From CAIWHR01 sp963813415 (GTDB lineage Bacteria; Pseudomonadota; Gammaproteobacteria; Burkholderiales; Casimicrobiaceae): a DNA stretch of 64,000 nucleotides. Positions 8,341 to 17,134 of this stretch are shown here, in pieces. The notes below the pieces were generated by a model. The model was not told where the DNA came from and ran no database searches. It was given only the letters and a program-made list of their open reading frames with translations. The position numbers and the translations under genes are program-made. Within the stretch, counting starts at the first letter, position 1; the number at the start of each line of letters is the position of its first letter. The DNA is taken from positions 248,001 to 312,000 of the forward strand of contig CAWEYW010000001.1 of assembly GCA_963813415.1 (NCBI GenBank), given 5' to 3'.

Positions 8341-9612
8341 TCAGAAGCTCGACAGGTTCGTGCCCGCCGCACCGACCGCGACATAGCCGGTGCCGGCCGA
8401 ACCGAGCCCGAGCAGCGTAGCGGTCGTCCCCGACGTTGCCGGTAGCCACGTCGCACCGTCGGCACTCGTCAGGATGCGGCCGTTCGCGCCGGCAGCGACG
8501 AACTGGCTGCCCGCCGCGACGGCATCGAGTGCGTCGGTCGTCGGATTGGTCGCGAGGGTCCACGTCACACCATCGGGGCTCGTCAGGATCGTGCCCTGGT
8601 CGCCCACGGCGACGAACAGGCCAAGACCGAACGTGATGCTGCGCAGGTTCGCGGCAACTCCCGACGATTGCCGCGTCCACGTGACGAGATCGGTGCTCGT
8701 CAGGATCGTGCCGTTGTCCCCGACCGCGACATAGAGGCTGTTGCCCAGGGCGACGCCGCGCAGGGCGACCGTGGTGCCCGACGTCTGGGCCGTCCAATCC
8801 GTTCCGTTGGCGCTGGTGACGATCGTGCCGCCGGCACCGACGGCGACGGCGGCTGCCCCCTGCTGCGCGATGGCATAGAGGTCCTGGGTCCCGGCGGTTG
8901 CGGTCGTCCAGGTGATCGCGTCCGCGCTGCGCAACGTCGTCCCGGCATTGCCGACGGCGACATAGGCCCCGTTGACGTATGCGACGCCGTTGAGGTCATT
9001 GGTGACGCCAGAGGTTTGCGCAGTCCAGCTCTTGCCGTTGCCGCTGCTGAACACCTGCCCGCCCGCACCGACGGTGACGAACCCGGCACCGGCACCGAAC
9101 GTCGCCGCGTTGAGCTTGAAGGTGCCCAGCGGTGTTCCTGCCGTCCAGACGACGCCCGATGGCCGCGGCGTCGCCGCGACGACCGGTGTTCCGGAGCCGC
9201 CCGGGCCGCCGTCGGTGCGACCGTTCAGGGTGAAGTAATAGGTCGTGCCGTTCAGCAGCGGAAAGACCACCTGCGGAGTATTCGCGCCGCGAATGACCTT
9301 GCTGCCCGCCACGTTGACGAAATTCTCAGGACTGACCGTGGGATCCGTCGCGTAGAACACCCAATACTCGACGCCGCTTTCCGCGTTCCAGGTGAGCGTC
9401 ACCTGGTTGTCCCCAGCCGTGGCCGTCACCTCCGTCGGCGGCGAGGCGGACTTGCCGCCGCCCCCGCACGCGCTCAACGCGAGCGCGACGCAACAGAGCG
9501 CAGCGAGCCTGACGCGGCCGGACCAGGGCGTGGTGCGTCGTGCGCCGATCAGCAGTCGATGGAACGCATGCGCGAGACGCAGCAGCGAAGACGGACGAGG
9601 GAGCGTGAGCAT
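8341..9612 (-). CDS. Lipoprotein with fibronectin-like domain and Ycf48/HCF136-like propeller repeats
   Basis: About 423 aa. A lipoprotein signal with lipobox LSAC (Cys49) is followed by a Gly-rich linker. Next is a fibronectin type III-like domain (residues about 58-130, e.g. VTLTWNAESGVEYWVFY), then at least seven tandem units of about 40 residues. Each unit carries a pattern like YVAVGDNGTILTSTD followed by a W-T (TWTRQSSG). Such repeats form a beta-propeller and resemble Ycf48/HCF136 photosystem assembly factors and many bacterial surface lipoproteins. It is predicted to be anchored to the cell envelope facing outward. The start ATG 9612 gives an unusually long n-region (about 33 residues before the hydrophobic core), so the real start may be downstream at a non-ATG codon. 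Its function is unknown. Confidence 0.72.
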   Translation of the reverse strand: MLTLPRPSSLLRLAHAFHRLLIGARRTTPWSGRVRLAALCCVALALSACGGGGKSASPPTEVTATAGDNQVTLTWNAESGVEYWVFYATDPTVSPENFVNVAGSKVIRGANTPQVVFPLLNGTTYYFTLNGRTDGGPGGSGTPVVAATPRPSGVVWTAGTPLGTFKLNAATFGAGAGFVTVGAGGQVFSSGNGKSWTAQTSGVTNDLNGVAYVNGAYVAVGNAGTTLRSADAITWTTATAGTQDLYAIAQQGAAAVAVGAGGTIVTSANGTDWTAQTSGTTVALRGVALGNSLYVAVGDNGTILTSTDLVTWTRQSSGVAANLRSITFGLGLFVAVGDQGTILTSPDGVTWTLATNPTTDALDAVAAGSQFVAAGANGRILTSADGATWLPATSGTTATLLGLGSAGTGYVAVGAAGTNLSSF

Positions 9613-9788
9613 GGGCAGGACGAAGCGACGATGGGGCGGGAGGGCGCGCACGTGAGGTGCATGCCAGGAATCCGTGCGCGGACAGGATCGCATCGTAGCA
9701 TGCGCCGCGCGGCATTCTCGCGCCGGATCGCCCGTGTGCCGGGTATGGGGCGAGGTGCCGCCGCCGGCTCGCGCTGCCTCAGGCGCGC

Positions 9789-10694
9789 TTGCTACCGGGC
9801 GAGGACTCCTGCTCGCCTTCGCCAGGCCCGCGACGCGTGCGTCTCGACGCAGTCCCACCCACCGCGCTCGGCGGTGGACTCCCGCGCGGAACGACCACGG
9901 GCCTGATTGGCCCGCCTGGCAGCGGCAAGACGTCCATCGGCATGCGGTTCATCGCGGGCGCCACGCGCGAGGAGCCTGCCCTCGTGTTCGGACTGAACGA
10001 ATCCCCCGCTTCGCTGCGCGCTGGCGGGGCCGCCCTGGGACTCGATCGTGCGCGCATGGAGCGCGAAGGTGCCCTGCACATTGCCTGGCAGTCGCAGGGC
10101 GAGCACCGGCTGGACGAGCTCGCGCACCGGCTGCTCGGCCTGGTGCAATCGACCCGCGCACGGCGAGTGCTCGTCGATGGTTACGAGGCCATCGTGCAGG
10201 CAACCGTGAACCGCGAACGGATGACGCGCTTCTTCACTGCCCTGTCGATCGAGCTGCGACGCCTCGGGGCTACCGTGATCATCACCGCCGAGCGCGACAA
10301 GATGCTCGGCCTGCAGTCCGAAGCGCCCGTTCAGGGCACCTCGCCGATCTTCGACAATCTGCTGCTGGTGCGACACGTCGAAGAGGACGGGCGCCTCGTC
10401 CGCCTGCTGTCGATCGTCAAGCTGCGCGGCAACGGCTTCGACACGCGCATCGATACGTTCGAGATCACGGATCGCGGCATCGAGGGACGGCATGGCGCCC
10501 GCAACGCTCGCCGATGCACTGCGCGCCATCGTCCCCGGCATGCGCGTACAGTGCGGAACCGTGCCTTCCGGCCAATGCGCATTGTGCGCGCGGCGCGGCT
10601 CAGGGGGTATCGGTCTGGCGTTGGAAGTGGCGCAGCAGATACAGCGACACGTCGGCCGCGACAATCGGCCGTGCGCCGGGGTAGCTGCGCATGA
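9789..10694 (+). CDS. KaiC/RadA-like single-domain ATPase
   Basis: A RecA-fold ATPase of the KaiC-like group. The sequence TALGGGLPRGTTTGLIGPPGSGKTS holds the KaiC 'GGG-PRG' lead-in and Walker A (GPPGSGKT). Then come ALVFGLNESPASL and a Walker B-like VLVDGYEA, and the family's TVIITAERDKM and FDNLLLVRHVEEDGRL...SIVKLRGNGFDTRIDTFEI strands. Only one KaiC domain is present. The call is firm for residues about 20-235. Beyond EITDRGIEG the C-terminal 65 residues become Arg/Ala-rich and overlap the convergent small gene, so a frameshift or an earlier natural end is possible. The start is a TTG with no obvious upstream ATG. Both ends are uncertain; the core is not. Confidence 0.65.
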   Translation: MLPGEDSCSPSPGPRRVRLDAVPPTALGGGLPRGTTTGLIGPPGSGKTSIGMRFIAGATREEPALVFGLNESPASLRAGGAALGLDRARMEREGALHIAWQSQGEHRLDELAHRLLGLVQSTRARRVLVDGYEAIVQATVNRERMTRFFTALSIELRRLGATVIITAERDKMLGLQSEAPVQGTSPIFDNLLLVRHVEEDGRLVRLLSIVKLRGNGFDTRIDTFEITDRGIEGRHGARNARRCTARHRPRHARTVRNRAFRPMRIVRAARLRGYRSGVGSGAADTATRRPRQSAVRRGSCA

Positions 10695-10854
10695 CGACGC
10701 GAACGAGCTCGCGGTTCGCAGGAGTCACCGCGTACCGATGGCTGAGCAGGAAATGATCGATGAAGCGGCCGCTGGTCCAGAATTCCCCGGGCGAAATCTG
10801 GACAGGCTCGTAGCCGGGCTTGGGGCGCTTCGGGCGGGCGATGGATGCTTGCAT
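10600..10854 (-). CDS. Hypothetical protein (84 aa)
   Basis: The frame extends upstream to 11022, but the natural-looking part begins at ATG 10854 (MQASIARPKRPKPGYEPVQ). The product is basic-aromatic and predicted soluble, with no cysteines; it includes SPGEFWTSGRFIDHFLLSHRYAVTPANREL and AADVSLYLLRHFQRQ. I recognise no family. The composition and secondary-structure rhythm look like a real protein rather than a shadow frame. Its 3' end overlaps the tail of the convergent KaiC-like reading frame, which is one reason to suspect that frame's C-terminus. Confidence 0.5.
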   Translation of the reverse strand: MQASIARPKRPKPGYEPVQISPGEFWTSGRFIDHFLLSHRYAVTPANRELVRVVMRSYPGARPIVAADVSLYLLRHFQRQTDTP

Positions 10855-11079
10855 GCATGCTCTCTCGCGCGCCGAGGGGGCACGCATGGGAACGGGGAAC
10901 GCCTGAGCTGCACCGTGAGTTGACGGCATCCGCGCGCATTTCTTGAGGTGTGTCGCCAACGGGCGGCACCCCGATCGGCTCGAGCAGCAGGAATTACCGG
11001 CTTCAGCGTCATCGCCATGCAACTGTGGCGACGCGGAGCGCTCTCATCATCATCCATCAACACGACTGCAGGAGGAACG

Positions 11080-11328
11080 ATGACCACGAGACTGGACGGA
11101 GCGCTCAGGCGCGAGATCGACCTGAACGGCGCGACTTACACCCTCACGATCATGCCCGAGGGATTCCGGCTGGTGCCAAAGGGCAAGCGCAAAGGCTACG
11201 AGATGGCGTGGAGCGCATTCATCACGGGAGATGCCGCGCTCGCGCAGGCCCTCAACGCGTCGCTTGGCGGCCCGCGTACGCTCCATGACGCGCACCCCGA
11301 CGCGCCCGCGGAGCCATACAAGACCTGA
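11080..11328 (+). CDS. Hypothetical protein (82 aa)
   Basis: A short gene with a strong ribosome binding site (GGAGGAACG before ATG 11080). The product begins MTTRLDGALRREIDLNGATYTLTIMPEGFRLVPKGKRKG, reading as two or three beta strands, then a helix (FITGDAALAQALNASLGG). It is soluble, has no cysteine and belongs to no family I can name. It lies between unrelated genes on the opposite strand and is probably monocistronic. The 225 bases upstream contain no other recognisable gene. Confidence 0.6.
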   Translation: MTTRLDGALRREIDLNGATYTLTIMPEGFRLVPKGKRKGYEMAWSAFITGDAALAQALNASLGGPRTLHDAHPDAPAEPYKT

Positions 11329-11373
11329 GCACCGATGGGTCGCGCCGTTGCCGTGCCAAGGCGACGGTGTCCG

Positions 11374-12300
11374 CTACAGCCGGGCGCGCGGGTCGATGCG
11401 CGCGACACGTCCGAGGAGGTAATCGACCTCGGCACGCGCCACGGGCGACAGCGTCGCCGCCGGCTTGCGCTGTGCATCGGCGGTGAGCAGTCCGCGGCGC
11501 ATGAGGATGTACTTGCGCACCGCCAGCCCGACACCGGGTTGCTGCTCGTAGCGCAACAGCGGCAGATGGGCGTCGAACAGCGCGTGCGCATCGTCGCGAC
11601 GGCCTTCACCCGAGAGACGCACGACATCGACCAGCATGTCGGGAAAGGCATAGCCCGTATTGGCGCCATCGGCGCCGCGTTCCATCTCGAAATCGAGGAA
11701 CAGACCGCCGTTGCCGCAAAGGATCGAGATGTGCCGCATGCTGCCGTCCTTCTCGAAGCCCCGCAGCGCCGAGATCTTCTCGAGCCCGGGCCAGTCCTCG
11801 TGCTTCAGCATGACGCATGACGCATTCTCGGCGACGATGCGTCGGATGACCGCCGGCGTCATGACGACGCTGAACGTGAGCGGGTAATCCTGGATCACGA
11901 ACGGAACGTCCGCGCCGATGGCCTCGGCGGCCTGCCGGTAATACGTGGCGATCTGGTCGTCGGTGCGCAAACTGTTCGGCGGCGCGATCATCACGCCCGC
12001 CGCGCCCTCCTCCATCACGGCGCGCGCGAGAGCACGCATCGCCGCAAAGCCGGGCGCCGACACGCCGACCACGACCGGCAGTCGCATACGCCGCACCATG
12101 CGTGCAGCAATCGCCACGGCTTCCGCGTGCTCGAGCTTGGGCGCCTCGCCGAGCTGGCCCAGGACCGTGACACCGGTCGCGCCGCAACCCACGTAGAAGT
12201 CGGCCAGGCGGTCGAGCGAAGACTCGTCGATGCGGCCATCCGGCTGGAACGGCGTGGGCGCAATCGGGTACACACCGCGGGCGTCGCTGGTCAAGAGCAT
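11374..12300 (-). CDS. Dihydrodipicolinate synthase / N-acetylneuraminate lyase family aldolase
   Basis: A class I aldolase of the DHDPS/NAL superfamily, 308 aa, full length. The Schiff-base lysine is Lys166 in CVMLKHEDWPG, and the conserved tyrosine is Tyr139 in FVIQDYPLTFS. The usual GxxGE pyruvate-binding loop appears as LGQLGEAPKL, which departs from the canonical GTTGE of DapA. That argues against a true lysine-biosynthetic DapA and for a catabolic or uncharacterised member acting on a 2-oxo acid. No DapB or DapD lies nearby. It is transcribed alone on the minus strand. Confidence 0.85.
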   Translation of the reverse strand: MLLTSDARGVYPIAPTPFQPDGRIDESSLDRLADFYVGCGATGVTVLGQLGEAPKLEHAEAVAIAARMVRRMRLPVVVGVSAPGFAAMRALARAVMEEGAAGVMIAPPNSLRTDDQIATYYRQAAEAIGADVPFVIQDYPLTFSVVMTPAVIRRIVAENASCVMLKHEDWPGLEKISALRGFEKDGSMRHISILCGNGGLFLDFEMERGADGANTGYAFPDMLVDVVRLSGEGRRDDAHALFDAHLPLLRYEQQPGVGLAVRKYILMRRGLLTADAQRKPAATLSPVARAEVDYLLGRVARIDPRARL

Positions 12301-12408
12301 GGCGGATCGGCAGTCACGAGTGGAGTGACGCGATCATGCGCCATGCGGCACGCCCGCGGCAGCGGCTGGTTAACGAGCGCACGCGCGGCGCGATGCGCGG
12401 TGTTGGTG

Positions 12409-13593
12409 TCAGCCCGCACGGGCCGGCACCAGACGCAGGTGCGTGATCTCGGAAGGCGCCCCGAGGCGCTTCGGGGGTCCCCAGTATCCGGTGCCGCGGC
12501 TGGTGTACACCCACAGTTTCCCGAAACGATGCAGGCCGGCCGTGAACGGCTGCTGCATGCGCACGAAAAAATTCCAGGGCAGGAACTGGCCGCCGTGCGT
12601 GTGGCCGGAGAGCTGCAGATGGAAGCCATGCTCCAGCGCGGCGAACGCCGAGCGCGGCTGATGCGCGAGCAGGACTTTCACCGGCGCATCCACCGGCGCA
12701 CCGGCCAGCGCGACAGCGGGGTCGCTGCGATGCGTCGGCTCGAAATGGTGGGCGCTGTAATCGGTGACCCCGGCCAGCACGACGTGCTCGCCGTCGTGAC
12801 GCAACGTGACGTGCTCGTTGATGAGCACGCGCAGTCCGAGGCGTCGCAGCTCGGCGATCCAGGCCGGCGCGCCGGAATAGTACTCGTGGTTACCGGTGAC
12901 GAAGAACGTGCCATGGCGCGCCGACAGACGTGCCAGTGGCGCGGTGTGCGGCGCGAGATGGCGCACGCTGCCGTCGACCAGATCGCCCGTCACCGCGATC
13001 ACGTCGGCCTCGAGCGCGTTCACCGCATCGACGATCGCATCGAGGTATCTGCGCTTGATCGTGGGACCGACGTGGACGTCGGTGATCTGCGCGATCGTGA
13101 AACCGTGCAGCGCCTCGGGAAGACCATCGATCGCCACGTCGACGGCGCGCACGCGCGCACGACGGCGGGCGTTGACAAGTCCGATCAGCGTCAGGGCGAC
13201 CGTGGCGATCGGCACGGCGCCGGCACTGACCGTGTACCACGCCGGCAATGGCAGCAACCCCGGCGCGAACCAGCCGACCACGTTCGCGAGTGTGAGCAGC
13301 ACATCACGCAGCAATGTCAGCACGAAAAGCGAAGAGAACGATCCGGCCACCAGCAGCCCGACCCATGCAACGCGGTCGGCGAGCGGCTGAGTGCGTACGC
13401 GCCGCGCCGTGAGCCCGAGCGGGAGGAGCGCCGTCGAGGCCGCCAGCCACAGCGCCATCCCGAGCGCACCCGCGGTGCCCCATGGCATGTCGGGCAGCAA
13501 TCGCCAGGCGATATAGCCGTGCAGGAGAAGCAGGAGGGAATAGAAGCGGAGCATGACCGACGCGGGCATTGAATCCTGTGACATTGGGGTCAC
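12409..13593 (-). CDS. Membrane-anchored calcineurin-like metallophosphoesterase (YaeI-like)
   Basis: 394 aa. An N-terminal region with about four hydrophobic segments (residues about 14-140, e.g. FYSLLLLLHGYIAWRLL and SSLFVLTLLRDVLLTL) is followed by a cytoplasmic or periplasmic metallophosphoesterase domain. All the metal-binding blocks are present: ITDVHVG, VTGDLVDG, VTGNHEYYSG and SGHTHGGQ. Such proteins hydrolyse phosphodiesters or phospholipid-like substrates at the membrane; the exact substrate is not evident. The start at 13593 (MTPMSQDSMP) could be replaced by the ATG of MLRFYSLLLL, which begins the first membrane segment directly. Confidence 0.87.
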   Translation of the reverse strand: MTPMSQDSMPASVMLRFYSLLLLLHGYIAWRLLPDMPWGTAGALGMALWLAASTALLPLGLTARRVRTQPLADRVAWVGLLVAGSFSSLFVLTLLRDVLLTLANVVGWFAPGLLPLPAWYTVSAGAVPIATVALTLIGLVNARRRARVRAVDVAIDGLPEALHGFTIAQITDVHVGPTIKRRYLDAIVDAVNALEADVIAVTGDLVDGSVRHLAPHTAPLARLSARHGTFFVTGNHEYYSGAPAWIAELRRLGLRVLINEHVTLRHDGEHVVLAGVTDYSAHHFEPTHRSDPAVALAGAPVDAPVKVLLAHQPRSAFAALEHGFHLQLSGHTHGGQFLPWNFFVRMQQPFTAGLHRFGKLWVYTSRGTGYWGPPKRLGAPSEITHLRLVPARAG

Positions 13594-13659
13594 GGCGCGT
13601 GATGCAAGGGGATGCCAGGGTCCGGCATCGCGCGGAGGCGGCAGGCGGCGTGCGGCGAC

Positions 13660-14244
13660 CTAGATGTCGAACGACCCGCCGTCGTCGAAGCCGCCGAGGT
13701 CGACGTCGCCGTCGGTGTCGAGAACGTTGCCGCTGTCGTGACTCAGCGGATCGTCGCCACGGCTCGCGGCATCGTGATGGCTGGCATCGCCCTCATCGGG
13801 GCCGGCCCCGAAGTGGTGGTCCTGCGTGAAGAACTCGCGGGCGATCATGCTGCCGAGAACGGTTCCGGCTACGCTGCCGAGCAGGCTGCCGGCCATCATG
13901 CTGCCGAAGCCCGGCATTGCACTGCCGCCGAAAGCACGCTCCAGCGTGCCCGGCTGACGCATTTCCGCGCGCGTGGCGAGGCGCGCGAGGTCCTGCGGAT
14001 TCGCGCTGCTGGACTCGACCCGCGCACGTTCGTCGGGCGGCGCTTCCCGGGCAAGCTGCTGCAGCACCAGGCGCCGCTGCGCGGGGGTGAGCTGCGCGAA
14101 GGCTTCGGCATGCGCCTGCTCGATGGCTTCGGGCGCGGCCGTCTTCAGCAGATAGCGGTAGCGCGCGATCGCCCGATCGTCCTCGGAGGGTGGCAGCACC
14201 GGCTCGTCGGCACGCGTACCGGATCTCCAATCGAACAGTCCCAT
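13660..14244 (-). CDS. Hypothetical protein with glycine-zipper-like segment and acidic tail
   Basis: 194 aa, start ATG 14244 with AGGAGAG before it. It begins MGLFDWRSGT and has a helical region (DDRAIARYRYLLKTAAPEAIEQAHAEAFAQLTPAQRRLVLQQLAREA) in which the 'AFAQLTPAQR' block recalls conserved bacterial proteins of unknown function. A Gly/Ala-rich hydrophobic stretch (GFGSMMAGSLLGSVAGTVLG) resembles a glycine zipper, and the tail is very acidic and Asp/Gly/His-rich (GDVDLGGFDDGGSFDI). It may be membrane-associated. No function can be assigned. Confidence 0.7.
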   Translation of the reverse strand: MGLFDWRSGTRADEPVLPPSEDDRAIARYRYLLKTAAPEAIEQAHAEAFAQLTPAQRRLVLQQLAREAPPDERARVESSSANPQDLARLATRAEMRQPGTLERAFGGSAMPGFGSMMAGSLLGSVAGTVLGSMIAREFFTQDHHFGAGPDEGDASHHDAASRGDDPLSHDSGNVLDTDGDVDLGGFDDGGSFDI

Positions 14245-14363
14245 GGTCTCTCCTGGCGGTGTTCCGAATCGCTTAGACGAAGGATGCGCCGCGAAGTGCC
14301 GCGTGCTTGTGCAGCCGGGCAACTGCCGCTACCGTGCGGCATCTTCGGCAACGGGACTGCGAC

Positions 14364-14843
14364 GTGACGATCCGCTACTTCTGGGAGGACTTTCCGGTCG
14401 GCTGGACCTACGAGGGCGGCTCGCGCACGCTGGGCGCCGAGGAGATCAAGGCCTTCGCGCGCGAGTACGACCCCCAGGCGTACCACACCGACGAGGACGC
14501 CGCGAAGGACACGCCGTTCGGCGGGCTCATCGCCAGCGGCTGGCAGACGTGCGGCGTCGGCATGCGCCTGATGTGCGACGGCTACCTGCTCGAGTCCGCC
14601 TGCATCGGCTCGCCGGGCCTCGAGGAGTTGCGCTGGCTCGAGCCGGTGCGCCCCGGCGATACGCTGCACTTTCGCGCGACCGTGCTCGAGCAGACCGCCT
14701 CGGCGAAGCACGCGTGGCGCGGGACAGTGCTGTTCCGCTGGGAGATCCTGAACCAGCTCGATCAGGTCGTGTGCCGGATGGTCGGGCGGCAGCACTACCG
14801 GCGGCGCACCGGGGCGAGCGAGCCTGCGCCGGCACCCGGCTGA
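14364..14843 (+). CDS. MaoC-like hot-dog dehydratase
   Basis: A 159-aa hot-dog fold protein of the MaoC/R-hydratase family. The active-site block FAREYDPQAYHTDEDAAKDTPFGGLIASGWQT carries the D-x4-H catalytic pair and the G-x-I-A-S-G-W motif typical of MaoC-like enoyl-CoA hydratases. I chose GTG 14364, giving MTIRYFWEDFPVGWTYEGG, because residues upstream of it look spurious. It probably hydrates or dehydrates an enoyl/hydroxyacyl-CoA or similar thioester. No fatty-acid operon is adjacent, so its pathway is unknown. Confidence 0.85.
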   Translation: MTIRYFWEDFPVGWTYEGGSRTLGAEEIKAFAREYDPQAYHTDEDAAKDTPFGGLIASGWQTCGVGMRLMCDGYLLESACIGSPGLEELRWLEPVRPGDTLHFRATVLEQTASAKHAWRGTVLFRWEILNQLDQVVCRMVGRQHYRRRTGASEPAPAPG

Positions 14844-14871
14844 TCGCGGGCACCGGCGTCGCTGGTGCGCG

Positions 14872-17127
14872 TCAGTCGTCCATGGTTGCGCCAGGGAAGA
14901 ACGGCAGTGCCCGGACACGGGTTCCCGTGAGTCGTGCATACGCGTTGGCCAGCGCCGGTGCCAGCGGCGGCACGCCGGGCTCGCCGACGCCACTCGGCGG
15001 ATTGCTGCTGGGCACGATCTGCACGGTCACCTGGGGCATTTCCTGTGCGCGCATGACGCGATAGCGGTTGAAATTGAGCTGGTTCGCCTTGCCTGCCGTG
15101 AACGTGCTCTGACCCCATAGCGCGGCGTTCATCGCGTGCACGATGCCGCCCTGCATCTGCGCTTCCACCGAGTCCGGATTGATCACCGTGCCGCAGTCGA
15201 TCACACACGCGACGCGATGCACACGCATGGAACCGGCCGCCGGCTGCGAGATCTCCACCACCTGGGCCACGATGGTGCCGAACGATTCGGCCATCGCGAC
15301 TCCCCACGCGTGGCCTGCCGGCAGGGTCTTGCGCCATGGCGCGCTCAGCGTGTCCGCTGCCCACAGCACGGCGTGCGCGCGCGGGCTGTTGCCGAGATGG
15401 TTGTAGCGGAACAGGAACGGATCGACGCCTGCCGCCAGCGCGAGCTCGTCCATCATGCTCTCGACGGCGAAGGCATTGATGGACGACCCGACAGAACGCC
15501 AGAATCCCACCGGAATGCTGGCGGGCAGCGGCACCCACTCGACCAGACGTGTGCCGAGATCGTACGGCAGGCGCACGGCGCCTTCGACGGCCTGCGAATC
15601 CACCGCACCAGCAGGCAGCCAGCCGCGCTGACCCAGGATCGCCTGCGACACGTTGCGGTACGACCACGCGGCGATTCGCCCGGCATTGAGTCTTGCCTTC
15701 ACGCTCACCAGTGCAAACGGCCTGTACTGGTCATGCGCGAAGTCCTCCTCGCGGCGCCATGTGAGCTTGACCGGGCGCTTGACGGCCATCGCCACCTGGA
15801 TCGCCTGGCAGATGTAGTCCTGCTCGAACTTGCGCCCGAGGCCACCGCCGAGGAAGGTCGTGTGCACGGTGATCTGGCCTTGCGCAAGACCGGTGAGCTG
15901 CGAGGCGTTCGCGGCGACGAGCGCCGCCGCCTGGGTGGGCGCCCAGATCTCGCAGGTCTGCGGCTTGCCCGACGCGTAGACGATGCTGACGGTGCAGTTC
16001 AGCACTTCCATCGTCGCATGCGCGAGATAGGGGAGCGTGTACGTCGCGCCGCGCGTCGGTGTGCCGAGGGCGCTGCTCACGATCGGTTCGATGGTCGCGG
16101 CATAGCTCGCCGGGGTGGTGCCGGGTGGGGGCGCGGGCTCGGCGACCAGCGCCGGACCCGTTGCCATGAGCGATGTCGCCTGCGCGAGGATCTTGGCCGA
16201 ATCCACGTCGGCCGTCGAAGCCGGCAGCTTCCATTGCACGCCGAGCGAGCTCGCGAGGCGCATGGCGAGCCACGTGTTGGTGGCGACCACCGCCACCGCA
16301 TTGGTGGTCCCGGCGACGATCTTGCCGCGCGATTCCGTGGCCGTGCATGGCACCACCGCGATCGCGCCCGACGGCGTCGGCGGCACGCTGCTCACCGTAC
16401 CGCCGATCACCGGGCAATGCTTGATCGCGGCGAAGACCATGTTGGGCAGCCACACATCGATACCGAACTTCGCGCTGCCGTCGGTCTTCGCTGGAATGTC
16501 CACGCGCGCCACGCGGCTGCCGATGAGTCGGAACTTGGCCGGATCGCTGAGGCGCAGGTCGGCCGGTGCCGGCAGCGTTGCAGCCAGGGTCGCGAGATCC
16601 TTGTAGGCCCAGTGCTTCCCCGTCGACAGGTGCGTGACGATCGCACTCTTCGCGGCATAGTGGTCGCGAGTGGCGTCGCCGTTGAGCTGCATCGCGGCGG
16701 CGATCAGCATCTCGCGCGCAGCAGCCCCGGCATTGCGCAGCGTGGCGTAATGCCCGCTCACCGCGCTGCTGCCGCCGGTGAAATACGACACGAGCGGATT
16801 GACGAGCGATTGCTGCACGGTGATCTGGCTCCAGTCCACCATGAGCTCTTCGGCGAGGATCTGCGGCAGTCCGGACATGGCGCCCTGGCCCATCTCGGCG
16901 CCCCCGAACTGCAGGGTGATCGATCCGTCGGTGCCGACGTGCACGAACGCATTGGCCAGCGCCTCGCCCGAAGGTGGCGGCGCCGCCTGGACGAGCGCAC
17001 TGCGCCCGACAAGAGGCAGGCTGAAGGCAATGGCAAGGCCTTTGGCGGAAAACGCGAGGAAACCGCGGCGATCCATCTTCCGGTGCGCCGCTGCGGCGAG
17101 AACTTCCACGGGCAGTGTCATGGTCAT
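14872..17127 (-). CDS. Molybdenum hydroxylase large subunit (isoquinoline 1-oxidoreductase beta / aldehyde dehydrogenase type)
   Basis: 751 aa, the molybdopterin-binding subunit of a two-component xanthine-oxidase-family enzyme of the IorB/AldH type. An RRGFLAF twin-arginine-like motif within the first 25 residues, followed by a hydrophobic stretch (LAIAFSLPLVGRSALVQA), suggests Tat export to the periplasm together with the small subunit. Cofactor-binding blocks include GGAEMGQGAMSGL, TFLGGGLGRKFEQDY and, near the C-terminus, GVGEPGVPPLAPALANA with the catalytic glutamate. It lies 7 bases downstream of the 2Fe-2S subunit gene, which is read first. The substrate (N-heterocycle or aldehyde) cannot be read from the sequence. 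Confidence 0.9.
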   Translation of the reverse strand: MTMTLPVEVLAAAAHRKMDRRGFLAFSAKGLAIAFSLPLVGRSALVQAAPPPSGEALANAFVHVGTDGSITLQFGGAEMGQGAMSGLPQILAEELMVDWSQITVQQSLVNPLVSYFTGGSSAVSGHYATLRNAGAAAREMLIAAAMQLNGDATRDHYAAKSAIVTHLSTGKHWAYKDLATLAATLPAPADLRLSDPAKFRLIGSRVARVDIPAKTDGSAKFGIDVWLPNMVFAAIKHCPVIGGTVSSVPPTPSGAIAVVPCTATESRGKIVAGTTNAVAVVATNTWLAMRLASSLGVQWKLPASTADVDSAKILAQATSLMATGPALVAEPAPPPGTTPASYAATIEPIVSSALGTPTRGATYTLPYLAHATMEVLNCTVSIVYASGKPQTCEIWAPTQAAALVAANASQLTGLAQGQITVHTTFLGGGLGRKFEQDYICQAIQVAMAVKRPVKLTWRREEDFAHDQYRPFALVSVKARLNAGRIAAWSYRNVSQAILGQRGWLPAGAVDSQAVEGAVRLPYDLGTRLVEWVPLPASIPVGFWRSVGSSINAFAVESMMDELALAAGVDPFLFRYNHLGNSPRAHAVLWAADTLSAPWRKTLPAGHAWGVAMAESFGTIVAQVVEISQPAAGSMRVHRVACVIDCGTVINPDSVEAQMQGGIVHAMNAALWGQSTFTAGKANQLNFNRYRVMRAQEMPQVTVQIVPSSNPPSGVGEPGVPPLAPALANAYARLTGTRVRALPFFPGATMDD

Positions 17128-17134
17128 CTCCCGG

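Noticed and set aside
12127..13572. 481-codon plus-strand open frame
   Set aside because: Antisense to the metallophosphoesterase; repetitive Arg/Gln/His content.
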